Source of the DNA: an uncultured Pelagibacteraceae bacterium
Lineage (GTDB): Bacteria; Pseudomonadota; Alphaproteobacteria; Pelagibacterales; Pelagibacteraceae
Assembly: GCA_902529645.1 (NCBI GenBank)
Contig: CABZXO010000006.1
Span: 1-64,000 of the forward strand
Length of the DNA: 64,000 bases
Reading direction: 5' to 3'
How positions within the stretch are numbered: the first letter of the stretch is position 1; each line of letters starts with the position of its first letter. The notes beneath the pieces were generated by a model. It was not told the DNA's origin and did no database searches. It worked only from the letters and a program-made list of their open reading frames with translations. Positions 20,118-28,894 of this stretch are shown here, one piece after another. A program made the translations under genes and the position numbers.

Positions 20118-20776
20118 TGAATTTAAATTTTTCAAATAGAATTTTTACATCATTAATTTTGTTATCACTATTGTTTGTCGGCTTATCATTTAATAAATTT
20201 TTATGGTTGTATTTGCTAATTATAGCATCATTAATTTCATATTATGAATTTACTAATTTAATAAAAAAAAAATTTAAAAAACAAAATAATAAAATTTATA
20301 TATACAACATTATTACCTTTATATATTTATGTTTTTTAACATACATTGGCTATGATTTGTATGACTCAAATTCAATAAAACTTATCTTTATTTTTTCTAT
20401 TTGTATATTTTCAGATACAGGTGGTTATGTAATTGGTAAAGCAATTGGTGGTAAAAAATTAACTAAAATTAGCCCCAATAAAACTGTATCAGGTAGCATA
20501 GGTTCATTTTTTTTTTCATTAATTCCAATTGTCATATTAAATATAATACCAAATCATATGTATTCTTCACAAGATAATTTGAAGCTGATTTTAATATGTT
20601 TGCTTTTATCACTAATTTGTCAATTAGGTGATTTAATAGTTTCTTATTTTAAAAGACAAGCCAATGTAAAGGATACAGGCTCTATATTGCCAGGTCATGG
20701 AGGTTTATTAGATAGAATCGATGGCATTATTTTTGTCATACCAGCTGCATATTTTTTAGAAAGATTAATATTTTAG
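20117..20776 (+). CDS. cdsA: Phosphatidate cytidylyltransferase
   Basis: Integral inner-membrane enzyme that makes CDP-diacylglycerol, the precursor of all membrane phospholipids. The 219 residues have about six membrane helices and end in the family signature, from KDTGSILPGHGGLLDRIDG (about 185-203) onwards. An acidic-patch motif, FSDTGGYVIGKAIGGKKL, lies upstream. Many homologues are around 270 residues, so the N-terminal helices are reduced. It overlaps uppS by one base and precedes dxr by two bases. Confidence 0.93.
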   Translation: MNLNFSNRIFTSLILLSLLFVGLSFNKFLWLYLLIIASLISYYEFTNLIKKKFKKQNNKIYIYNIITFIYLCFLTYIGYDLYDSNSIKLIFIFSICIFSDTGGYVIGKAIGGKKLTKISPNKTVSGSIGSFFFSLIPIVILNIIPNHMYSSQDNLKLILICLLLSLICQLGDLIVSYFKRQANVKDTGSILPGHGGLLDRIDGIIFVIPAAYFLERLIF

Positions 20777-20778
20777 TA

Positions 20779-21939
20779 ATGAAAAAAAAAATTGCTATAT
20801 TAGGTTCAACTGGCTCTATTGGTAAGACTTTATTAAAAATTATATCAAAAAATAAAAATAAATTTGATATTGTTTTATTAAGTGCCAATAAAAACTACAA
20901 AGAATTATTAAAACAAACAAGCAAGTTTAAAGTTAAGAATGTAATTATAAATGACAAATTCAGTTATCAAAAATTTTTAAAAAAAAATAAAAATCCCAAA
21001 TTAAAAATTTATAAAGATTTTAAAAATTTCAAAAAAGTTTTTGAAAAAAAATTAGATTACGCTATGAGTTCTATAGTTGGTTTAGATGGCTTGGAACCAA
21101 CAATTAATATAATAAAGTACACAAAAATAATAGCTATCGCAAATAAAGAATCAATCATTTGTGCATGGAATTTAATTGATAAAGAATTAAAAAAACAAAA
21201 AACTAAATTTATACCGGTAGACTCTGAGCATTTTTCAATTTGGTATGCGATCAAAAATAATTCAATTTCAAACATTGATAAAATATATTTAACAGCATCA
21301 GGAGGATCTTTACTAAATATCCCAAAACAAAAATTTAATAATTTAAAAATAAATCAAATAGTAAAACATCCTAATTGGCAAATGGGTAGAAAAATAAGCG
21401 TAGACTCCTCAACTTTAATGAACAAAGTATTTGAAATAATTGAAGCAAAAAAAATATTTGATATTGATTATTCTAAACTTGAAATTTTAATACACCCAAA
21501 ATCTTACGTACATGCAATAGTAAAGTTTAAAGATGGCATGATTAAAATGATTGTTCATGATACAACTATGGAAATACCAATACAGAATTCTTTTTATGGC
21601 CATGAATTAAATAAAGTTTCAATCTCAGAGATAAATTTAGAAAAATTAAATAAACTTGATTTAAATTATGTAAATATAAAAAAATTTCCATTAGTGAAAA
21701 TATTAAAAACAATTCCAAATGTTAACTCTTTGTTTGAAACTGTTTTGGTTTCTTCTAATGACGAATTAGTTAGACTTTTTTTAAAGAAAAAAATTAAATA
21801 TAATCAAATTATAACTATACTAACACAATTAACAAAAATGAAAGAATTTACTAAATTTAAAAAAATAACTCCAAAAAGTGTATCGGATGTTGTAAAATTA
21901 AATGACTATGTACGTCTTAAAATAAATTCTTTATATTAA
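20779..21939 (+). CDS. dxr: 1-deoxy-D-xylulose 5-phosphate reductoisomerase
   Basis: NADPH-dependent enzyme that converts DXP to MEP, the committed step of non-mevalonate isoprenoid synthesis. The Rossmann motif GSTGSIG is at residues 9-15, the metal/substrate motif VDSEHFSIW begins at 147, and the substrate-binding TASGGSL and HPNWQMGRKISVDSSTLMNK stretches follow. The 386 residues are normal. Its product feeds IspDF, encoded at 45197-46297, and eventually UppS. The next gene is bamA after 6 bp, with no rseP between them. Confidence 0.97.
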   Translation: MKKKIAILGSTGSIGKTLLKIISKNKNKFDIVLLSANKNYKELLKQTSKFKVKNVIINDKFSYQKFLKKNKNPKLKIYKDFKNFKKVFEKKLDYAMSSIVGLDGLEPTINIIKYTKIIAIANKESIICAWNLIDKELKKQKTKFIPVDSEHFSIWYAIKNNSISNIDKIYLTASGGSLLNIPKQKFNNLKINQIVKHPNWQMGRKISVDSSTLMNKVFEIIEAKKIFDIDYSKLEILIHPKSYVHAIVKFKDGMIKMIVHDTTMEIPIQNSFYGHELNKVSISEINLEKLNKLDLNYVNIKKFPLVKILKTIPNVNSLFETVLVSSNDELVRLFLKKKIKYNQIITILTQLTKMKEFTKFKKITPKSVSDVVKLNDYVRLKINSLY

Positions 21940-21945
21940 ATAATA

Positions 21946-24192
21946 ATGTTTAATAAAACTTTTAAATCCTTAATATTTTTACTTTTCTTTAATTTAATTT
22001 TTATTAAACCATCTTATGGTGAGGTCCTAAAAGAGTTTGAGGTAATTGGTAATGAAAGGATCTCAACAGAAACAATTAAAATATTTTCAAAAGTTTCTAT
22101 AAATGAAAATTTAGACAATAACTCGCTAAATGAAATTATAAAAAATCTTTACAACACAGGTTTTTTTAGAAATATCAATTTATCTTTTGAAAATAATAAA
22201 CTTTCCATAGTAGTTCAAGAAAATCCTATAATAGAAAATATTAATTATAATGGAATTAAATCACAAACAATCTTAAAAGCTTTAACAGATAATTCATTTA
22301 TAAAAGAAAGAAGTTCTTTTAATGAAATCAATCTTAAAAATGAAAAAATAAGATTAGATACAGTCCTTAATGATCTTGGATATTATAATTCATATGTTGA
22401 GATTTTAGTTACAGATGAGGAAAATAATCTAGTTAATGTAATATTCAATTTTGAATTAGGTAAAAAAGCTAAAATTAAAAAGATCACTTTTGTTGGAAAT
22501 AAAATTTTTAAAGATAGAAAATTAAGACGAATTATTGCTAGTTCAGAGTATAAATTTTGGAAATTTATTTCTGGTAAAAAATTTTTAAATAAAAATTTAG
22601 TTGAGTTAGATAAAAGATTATTAGAAAATTATTATAAAAATAATGGCTATTACAATATAGAAGTAAATTCATCATTTGCTAAATTATTAAATGAAAATGA
22701 GTTTGAATTAATATTTAATATTGATGCAAAGTCTAAAGTTTATTTTGGTGATTTGACTTTAAACCTTCCTGATGATTTTGATGAGAAAAACTTTTTAAGC
22801 ATAAAAAAATTATTTAAAAAAATAGAAGGTGAACACTACTCTATAAATTCTATTGATAAAATTTTGGAGGAAATTGATTTAATTACAACAATAGAACAAT
22901 TTAAATTTATCAATGCAACCGTAAGTGAGGATTTGCAAGATAATAAAATAAATTTAAAATTTTTTATAAAAGAGGGAGAAAAGTTCTATGTAGAAAAAAT
23001 AAATATTTTCGGAAACAACGTTACGTCAGAAAACGTTATACGAAACCAACTTGAAGTTGATGAGGGAGATCCATATAATGAACTCCTGACCAATAAATCA
23101 ATAAACAATATTAAAAGCCTGAATTTTTTTAAAACTGTAGACAAAGAGATTGTTGATGGAGAAGGAGTAAAAACTAAAATAATCAATATCTCCGTAGAAG
23201 AAAAACCAACTGGTGAAATTAGTGCATCAGCCGGAGTAGGAACATCCGGAGGCTCGATTGGTTTCGGAATTAAAGAGAACAATTTTTTAGGAAGTGGTGT
23301 TTCACTCGACAGCAATATATCTTTAACATCTTCAACTTTAAAAGGTAAATTTTCAGTAACGAATCCAAATTTTAATAATTCTGATAAATCTGTATATATT
23401 TCTGCTGAAGCTTTAGAAACAGATAACTCAAAAACCTTTGGTTATAAAACAAATAAAACAGGTGTCAGTTTTGGGACTAATTTTGAATATTTGAATGATT
23501 TTTATTTAGGAGTAGGTACCTCAAACTTTTATGAAAAAATTGACACTAATAGTACTGCTTCTGCGCGACAGCAAGCACAGGAGGGAAATTATTGGGATAC
23601 TTTTTTAAAAATGGATTTTAATTATGATAAAAGAAACCAAAGATTTCAAACAAGCTCAGGTTTTAGATCTTTTTATTCAACAGATATTCCTTTAATTAGT
23701 GATACTAATACATTTAAAAATTATTTGAGCCATTCATACTATTTTGATTTATTTGAAAAAAATATTTCTAGTCTTTCATTTTATTTTGAGACTGCTAATT
23801 CAATTAATAATAAAGATGTAAAATTATCGGAAAGAATAACAATTCCCTCTAAGAGATTAAGAGGTTTTGAGGCGGGTCGAGTAGGTCCAAAAGACGGTGA
23901 TGATTATATAGGGGGAAATTATGCTTACTCATTAAATTTTAGTTCAACTATCCCACAAATTTTTGAGGAATCTCAAAATGTTGATTTTTTATTTTTTGCT
24001 GATGCAGCTGATATATGGGGTGTAGATTATGATTCATCTCTAGATAAGAATGAAATCAGAAGTTCTATTGGTGTTGCTCTTGATTGGTTTAGTCCAATTG
24101 GCCCAATGAATTTTTCTTTAGCCCATCCAATCACAAAATCAGATGGAGACAAAACAGAGTCCTTTAGATTTAATTTGGGTACAACTTTTTAA
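21946..24192 (+). CDS. bamA: Outer membrane protein assembly factor BamA
   Basis: Omp85-family insertase that folds beta-barrels into the outer membrane. The 748 residues start with a signal peptide of about 25 residues ending PSYG, then POTRA repeats to about residue 400 (for example VEKINIFGNNVTSENVIRNQ), then a 16-strand-type barrel. The protein ends RFNLGTTF, a C-terminal phenylalanine consistent with a beta signal, and the lid motif region RLRGFEAGRVGPKD is present. It is followed after 5 bp by the periplasmic chaperone gene skp, the common order. Confidence 0.96.
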   Translation: MFNKTFKSLIFLLFFNLIFIKPSYGEVLKEFEVIGNERISTETIKIFSKVSINENLDNNSLNEIIKNLYNTGFFRNINLSFENNKLSIVVQENPIIENINYNGIKSQTILKALTDNSFIKERSSFNEINLKNEKIRLDTVLNDLGYYNSYVEILVTDEENNLVNVIFNFELGKKAKIKKITFVGNKIFKDRKLRRIIASSEYKFWKFISGKKFLNKNLVELDKRLLENYYKNNGYYNIEVNSSFAKLLNENEFELIFNIDAKSKVYFGDLTLNLPDDFDEKNFLSIKKLFKKIEGEHYSINSIDKILEEIDLITTIEQFKFINATVSEDLQDNKINLKFFIKEGEKFYVEKINIFGNNVTSENVIRNQLEVDEGDPYNELLTNKSINNIKSLNFFKTVDKEIVDGEGVKTKIINISVEEKPTGEISASAGVGTSGGSIGFGIKENNFLGSGVSLDSNISLTSSTLKGKFSVTNPNFNNSDKSVYISAEALETDNSKTFGYKTNKTGVSFGTNFEYLNDFYLGVGTSNFYEKIDTNSTASARQQAQEGNYWDTFLKMDFNYDKRNQRFQTSSGFRSFYSTDIPLISDTNTFKNYLSHSYYFDLFEKNISSLSFYFETANSINNKDVKLSERITIPSKRLRGFEAGRVGPKDGDDYIGGNYAYSLNFSSTIPQIFEESQNVDFLFFADAADIWGVDYDSSLDKNEIRSSIGVALDWFSPIGPMNFSLAHPITKSDGDKTESFRFNLGTTF

Positions 24193-24197
24193 ATATA

Positions 24198-24710
24198 ATG
24201 TTTAATTCTAAAAAGATAATTTTTATTTTATTTTTTACATTTATTTTATCAAATTATTCTTTAGCTGAAAGCAAAACAGTAATTATAGATTTAGATTACA
24301 TTCTTTCAAATACCAAAATAGGTAAAAAAATTTTTAATGAATTAGAGCAAATTGAAAATAAAAAATTTGATGAATTAAGAAATACTGAAAAAAACTTAAA
24401 AAACCAAGAGAATAAAATATTAGCAAGTAAAAATATTATATCAGATGATGAATTGAATAAAAAAATAAAAGCTTTTAAAGTTAAATTGAATGAACATAAT
24501 AAAATAAAAAAAATTGAAATAGAAAAATTAAAAAAAAAAAGAAGCCAAGAAATTTTAAAATTATTAGGTTTAATTAATCCAATTATTCAAAAATATATGG
24601 AAGATAACTCAATATCAATTGTGATTGACAAAAAAAATGTGTTTATAGCTAATAAAAATTATGACATAACAGATAATTTAATAATTCTTATAGATAATAA
24701 TAAAAATTAA
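24198..24710 (+). CDS. skp: OmpH/Skp family periplasmic chaperone
   Basis: Predicted periplasmic holdase that carries unfolded outer-membrane proteins to BamA. The 170 residues start with a signal peptide of about 23 residues ending SLA. A long lysine- and glutamate-rich helical region follows (about 50-125), forming the coiled-coil arms of the family, then a short C-terminal beta segment (SIVIDKKNVFIANKNYDITD) that belongs to the trimer base. It lies between bamA and fabZ with 5 bp and 0 bp spacing. Sequence identity in this family is low, so the call rests on architecture and position. Confidence 0.88.
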   Translation: MFNSKKIIFILFFTFILSNYSLAESKTVIIDLDYILSNTKIGKKIFNELEQIENKKFDELRNTEKNLKNQENKILASKNIISDDELNKKIKAFKVKLNEHNKIKKIEIEKLKKKRSQEILKLLGLINPIIQKYMEDNSISIVIDKKNVFIANKNYDITDNLIILIDNNKN

Positions 24711-25157
24711 ATGCTAAAGTTAAATAAAGAAGAAATAGTTAAGTTATTGCCTCACAGAGAGCCAATGCTTTTGATAGACGAGTTATATGATATAAAAAAA
24801 TTATCCTCAGCTACTGCAGTAGTAAATGTAAATAAAAATAGCTTTTTTGTTCAGGGTCATTTTCCTGACAACCCTGTTATGCCAGGTGTTTTAATTGTTG
24901 AATCATTTGGCCAAGCTGCTGCAGCTTTAACTGCTCATGGGCTTGATAAGTCTACATATGATAATAAATTAGTTTTTTTAATGGGTGTCGAAAAAGCACG
25001 TTTTAGAAATCCTGTCATACCTAATTGTAAATTAATACTTAAAATAGAGGCCATAAGATCTCATGGAAGAGTATGGAAATATAAGGGTGAAGCATTTGTT
25101 GAGGAAAAAAAAATGGCTGATGCCATATGGTCAGCTACTATTGTTGATAGGAAATAA
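24711..25157 (+). CDS. fabZ: 3-hydroxyacyl-ACP dehydratase FabZ
   Basis: Hot-dog-fold enzyme that dehydrates 3-hydroxyacyl-ACP in fatty-acid elongation, competing with LpxA and LpxD for the same hydroxyacyl-ACP pool. The catalytic H50 and E64 are visible in GHFPDNPVMPGVLIVESFGQ. LLPHREPMLLID (12-23) is the standard N-terminus. The 148 residues are normal. Here fabZ precedes lpxD, while the usual order is bamA, skp, lpxD, fabZ, lpxA. A 51-bp gap with a perfect hairpin separates it from lpxD. Confidence 0.97.
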   Translation: MLKLNKEEIVKLLPHREPMLLIDELYDIKKLSSATAVVNVNKNSFFVQGHFPDNPVMPGVLIVESFGQAAAALTAHGLDKSTYDNKLVFLMGVEKARFRNPVIPNCKLILKIEAIRSHGRVWKYKGEAFVEEKKMADAIWSATIVDRK

Positions 25158-25187
25158 ATAGCAATAATTATTGATAACTTATTGTTG

Positions 25188-25207
25188 ATTGCTTTGATAA
25201 AAGCAAT
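25188..25207 (+). promoter_or_regulatory. Perfect 8-bp hairpin immediately before the lpxD start codon
   Basis: ATTGCTTT (25188-25195), loop GATA, AAAGCAAT (25200-25207). The stem ends one base before the ATG at 25209 and covers the place where a Shine-Dalgarno site would be. There is no T tract, so it is not a standard terminator. It could limit lpxD translation or be an RNA processing site. Confidence 0.5.
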
Positions 25208-25208
25208 T

Positions 25209-26189
25209 ATGTCAAACCCATTTTTTAAAAACAATGGACCTTTTAAAATTACAGAGATTATTAAATTTCTTGATATTAAAGTTAAAATTTCAAATCAAAA
25301 CTTTGATATTATTGATATAAAAGATCTTTTTTCTTCTAAACAAAACGATATTACTTTCTTCCATTCAAAAAAATATAAGAATATTGCTAATAAAACTAAA
25401 GCATCTTTTTGTTTAACTACAGAAACTTTAAAAAACGAATTACCCAAAAGTTGTACAGCTCTAGTTGTTGATAACGTTTTAGTGTCTACAGCAAGAGTTA
25501 CTTCTTTATTTTATCCAGATTCAATAAATGATGATTTTGATAAAACCGCAACTGATATTAATGATACTGATTATAATAACAAAGTTATCTTTGGTAAAAA
25601 TGTTTTAATTGGTGAAAATGTTTCAATAGGCGTTAATTGTAAAATAGGACATAATACTATTATAGAAAAAAACGTAGTGATCGGAGATAATTGCTCTATT
25701 GGTTCAAATAATGTCATTAAAAATACTTTAATTCAAAACGATGTTAAAATATTAGATAATTGTGTAATCGGTAAACATGGTTTTGGTTTTTTTCCAATTA
25801 ACAATAAAAACTTAAGATACCCTCATATAGGAATAGTTTTAATTGAAGATAACTGTGAAATTGGTTGTGGAGCGACTATAGATAGAGGTTCCATGTCTAA
25901 TACAATAATAGGAAAAAATACCTATTTGGATAATCAAATACATATAGCTCATAATGTAAAAATTGGTGAAAATTCTATTATAGCTGGTCAAGTTGGTATA
26001 GCTGGAAGTTCAATAATTGGTCATAATGTAAAAATTGGTGGCCAAGCTGGAATATCAGGACATCTTAGTATTGGAAATAATGTAGAAATCGGTGGCGGTT
26101 CTGGTGTCATTAGAAACATCCCTGACAACACAAAAGTAATGGGCTATCCAGCAAAAAATATTAGAGAATTTTTAAGAGATAATAAATGA
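25209..26189 (+). CDS. lpxD: UDP-3-O-(3-hydroxyacyl)glucosamine N-acyltransferase
   Basis: Third enzyme of lipid A synthesis, adding the N-linked hydroxyacyl chain. The protein has an N-terminal uridine-binding domain (to about residue 95), a left-handed parallel beta-helix of many hexapeptide repeats (about 110-300) and a short C-terminal helix. The catalytic histidine lies in the IHIAHNVKIGE segment. I chose ATG 25209 (326 residues). A frame open to TTG 25182 would add a hydrophobic nine-residue piece and would place the hairpin inside the coding region. It overlaps lpxA by 4 bp. Confidence 0.95.
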   Translation: MSNPFFKNNGPFKITEIIKFLDIKVKISNQNFDIIDIKDLFSSKQNDITFFHSKKYKNIANKTKASFCLTTETLKNELPKSCTALVVDNVLVSTARVTSLFYPDSINDDFDKTATDINDTDYNNKVIFGKNVLIGENVSIGVNCKIGHNTIIEKNVVIGDNCSIGSNNVIKNTLIQNDVKILDNCVIGKHGFGFFPINNKNLRYPHIGIVLIEDNCEIGCGATIDRGSMSNTIIGKNTYLDNQIHIAHNVKIGENSIIAGQVGIAGSSIIGHNVKIGGQAGISGHLSIGNNVEIGGGSGVIRNIPDNTKVMGYPAKNIREFLRDNK

Positions 26190-26968
26190 TACATAAGACT
26201 GCTATAATTGATACAAAAGCTAAAATTTCGAAAAATGTAAAAATTGGTCCTTATACTGTTATTGGTCCTAATGTTGAAATAGACGAAGAAACAGAAATCC
26301 AATCTCATGTCAATATTACTGGGAATACTAAAATTGGAAAAAATAATAAAATTTATCCGTTTGCCTCAATAGGAAATGATCCACAGGATTTAAAGTTTGA
26401 AGGTGAAGAAACAAAACTAGAAATTGGCAATAATAATAAAATTAGAGAATATGTTACAATAAATCCAGGAACAAAAGGTGGCGGTGGATTAACAAAAGTA
26501 GGAAACAACTGTTTGTTTATGGTTTCAGCACATATTGCCCATGATTGTTTTGTTGGAAATAATGTGATTTTAGCCAACAATGTACCATTAGGAGGACATG
26601 CCTATATTGATGATAATGCTATAATTGGTGGTAATTCTGCTGTTCAGCAATTTACTAGAGTGGGAAAGTCAGCCATGATAGGAGGGATGTGTGGTGTAGT
26701 TAGAGACATAATACCTTATGGTATAGCTCATGGAAACAGGAGTGTTTTACAAGGATTGAATTTAATAGGTTTAAGAAGAAAAAATATTCCAAATAAAGAA
26801 ATAATAATTTTAAGTGACGCGTATAAAGAAATTTTTAAAAATGAAAATTTAACAGAGAATTTAAATAATCTATCAAAAGAATTTAAGAGCAGTGAACTAG
26901 TTGCAGAAGTTATTGGATTTATAGAAAAAGATAAGAAAAGACCAATTTGTACTCCATTTTCAAAATAA
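26186..26968 (+). CDS. lpxA: UDP-N-acetylglucosamine O-acyltransferase
   Basis: First enzyme of lipid A synthesis, a cytoplasmic trimer that moves a hydroxyacyl chain from ACP to UDP-GlcNAc. Hexapeptide repeats fill residues 1-190. The active-site motif AHIAHDC is at 115-121, so H119 is the equivalent of catalytic His125 in E. coli. QFTRVGKSAMIGGM and IPYGIAHGNR are further family motifs, and a helical C-terminal domain follows. The 260 residues are normal. It overlaps lpxD by 4 bp and ends one base before lpxI. Confidence 0.97.
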   Translation: MIHKTAIIDTKAKISKNVKIGPYTVIGPNVEIDEETEIQSHVNITGNTKIGKNNKIYPFASIGNDPQDLKFEGEETKLEIGNNNKIREYVTINPGTKGGGGLTKVGNNCLFMVSAHIAHDCFVGNNVILANNVPLGGHAYIDDNAIIGGNSAVQQFTRVGKSAMIGGMCGVVRDIIPYGIAHGNRSVLQGLNLIGLRRKNIPNKEIIILSDAYKEIFKNENLTENLNNLSKEFKSSELVAEVIGFIEKDKKRPICTPFSK

Positions 26969-26969
26969 A

Positions 26970-27755
26970 ATGATAGGTTTGTTTTTAGGTGACACAGATT
27001 TTTCAGAATTAGTTCTTAAAAAAATAAAAAAACAAAAAATAAAATACTTCATTATAGATTTTTCAAAAAACAATAAATTTAATAAAGACAAGAATTCTTT
27101 TAGAATAAGCATTGGAAGATTTGGGAAAATTATAGATTTTATCAAACAAAAAAAGTGTAAAAGAGTTCTATTTGCAGGCAAAATTTCAAAACCAAATTTT
27201 TCGTCTTTAAGACTAGATTTTAAAGGTATTTATTATATGCCAAGTGTAATCAGAGCTGCTAAAATAGGTGATGCAGCTATAATTAAATCAATAATAAAAA
27301 TTTTAAATAATGAAGGAATAAATGTCATTAGTTCTATATTCTTTAATCCAGAGCTATCTTTAAAGAAAGGTTGTTACACCCAACTAAAACCGAATAAACA
27401 AGATTTAATATCAATAAAAAAAGGGAAATTATTTTTTAATAGAACCAAAAGTCTTGACCACATTCAAGCGTTAGTAGTTAAAGGTGATAAAATTTTAGCT
27501 AAAGAGGGAAAAGAAGGTACCAAAAAAATGTTATCTAAATTAAGGAAAAAATCAGATGGTATTTTAATTAAATTACCGAAAAAGAAGCAGGATTTGAGAA
27601 TGGATTTGCCAACAATTGGTTTACAGACTTTTAAGGATGCTAAAAAATATGGATTACGTGGTGTAGTTTTGCAATCTAAAAAGAATGTTTTTTTAGACAA
27701 AACTCAATGCATTAAATTTGCTGATAAAAATAAGATATTTATTAATATTATATGA
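26970..27755 (+). CDS. lpxI: UDP-2,3-diacylglucosamine pyrophosphatase LpxI (DUF1009)
   Basis: Hydrolyses UDP-2,3-diacylglucosamine to lipid X, replacing LpxH in alphaproteobacteria. The 261 residues have the DUF1009 pattern: a weakly conserved N-terminal domain with GRFGKIIDFIKQKKCKRVLFAGKI, then the conserved C-terminal domain with SLDHIQALVVKGDKILAKEG and KKKQDLRMDLPTIGLQT, ending in GLRGVVLQ. It stands between lpxA and lpxB, as is usual for this group, and overlaps lpxB by 4 bp. Confidence 0.94.
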   Translation: MIGLFLGDTDFSELVLKKIKKQKIKYFIIDFSKNNKFNKDKNSFRISIGRFGKIIDFIKQKKCKRVLFAGKISKPNFSSLRLDFKGIYYMPSVIRAAKIGDAAIIKSIIKILNNEGINVISSIFFNPELSLKKGCYTQLKPNKQDLISIKKGKLFFNRTKSLDHIQALVVKGDKILAKEGKEGTKKMLSKLRKKSDGILIKLPKKKQDLRMDLPTIGLQTFKDAKKYGLRGVVLQSKKNVFLDKTQCIKFADKNKIFINII

Positions 27756-28894
27756 AAAAAATATTTATACTCACAGGTGAGCCCTCTGGAGACAAATTAG
27801 CTTCAATAGTTATTTCTAAATTAAAATCTCAAAATCCTGATATTGAATATTCATCTGTTGGTGGAAATCATTTAAAAAAATTAGGAATTGAAAGTATTTT
27901 TAATTTAAATGAAATAACCTATCTAGGTTTTACGAGTATCTTATTAAATATATTTAAAATTAGAAATAAAATTAATCATACTGTTAATGAAATAATAAAA
28001 TTTAACCCTGATATATTATTTTCTGTTGATAGCCCTGATTTTACAATGAGAGTTGCAGAGAGAGTAAAAAAAATCAACAGTAATATCAAAACTATTCATT
28101 ATGTAGCTCCTCAAGTTTGGATATGGAGAAAAAATAGAGTAAAAAAAATTAAAAAATTTATTGACCATATTCTTTTATTATTTGACTTTGAAAAAAAATA
28201 TTTTGAAGAAGAAAATATAAACAATACTTTTGTTGGACATCCATTGATTGAGAATAATGAGGATAATAAAAAAATTATTGAAAATATAATTCCTATAAAT
28301 AAAAAAATTATATCAATTTTTCCTGGAAGTAGAAAATCAGAAACAGACTCATTATTGAATATTTTAATTGATTTTATAAAACTTATGAATAAAAAACATA
28401 ATGACTTTTATTTTTACTTTCATGCGACTGATGAGAATAAAAATTTAATTTTATCTGAAATTAAAAAATCTAATATTGAGAATATAGATGTAGTTTCTGA
28501 CGAAAGTATTAAATCTAAAATTTTAAATAATTCTATTTTTGCGGTATCTAAATCTGGGACAGTCTCATTGCAAATTTCTAGCTCAAATATACCATCTATA
28601 ATTATTTATAAACTAAGTTTTATAAATTTTATGATATTTAAAATGTTAGTTAATGTTAAATTTGCAAACATAATTAATATAATCAATAATCGTGAAGTTA
28701 TTCCAGAATTGTTACAAAATGAATGTAATGCTGATGAAATCTACAGATCTGTAATTTATCTTTTAAAAAACCCTGAGCTTATTAAAAAACAATTATCTGT
28801 TTGTTCAAAAACATTAGAAGGAATTAGATCTAAAACTTCTTCTTCTGAAGAGGCTTGTCTAGTTTTAAGAAATTATCTTAGCCAGCCTGATTAA
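27752..28894 (+). CDS. lpxB: Lipid-A-disaccharide synthase
   Basis: GT19 glycosyltransferase that joins lipid X and UDP-diacylglucosamine into the lipid A disaccharide at the inner face of the membrane. The N-terminal GEPSGDKLASIVI motif and the YVAPQVWIWRKNRVKKI region are diagnostic, as are FPGSRKSE and the C-terminal SKSGTVSLQ. The 380 residues are normal. It is the last gene of the plus-strand block that began at rpsB. Its final 30 bp overlap the end of gltX on the opposite strand. Confidence 0.96.
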   Translation: MKKIFILTGEPSGDKLASIVISKLKSQNPDIEYSSVGGNHLKKLGIESIFNLNEITYLGFTSILLNIFKIRNKINHTVNEIIKFNPDILFSVDSPDFTMRVAERVKKINSNIKTIHYVAPQVWIWRKNRVKKIKKFIDHILLLFDFEKKYFEEENINNTFVGHPLIENNEDNKKIIENIIPINKKIISIFPGSRKSETDSLLNILIDFIKLMNKKHNDFYFYFHATDENKNLILSEIKKSNIENIDVVSDESIKSKILNNSIFAVSKSGTVSLQISSSNIPSIIIYKLSFINFMIFKMLVNVKFANIINIINNREVIPELLQNECNADEIYRSVIYLLKNPELIKKQLSVCSKTLEGIRSKTSSSEEACLVLRNYLSQPD

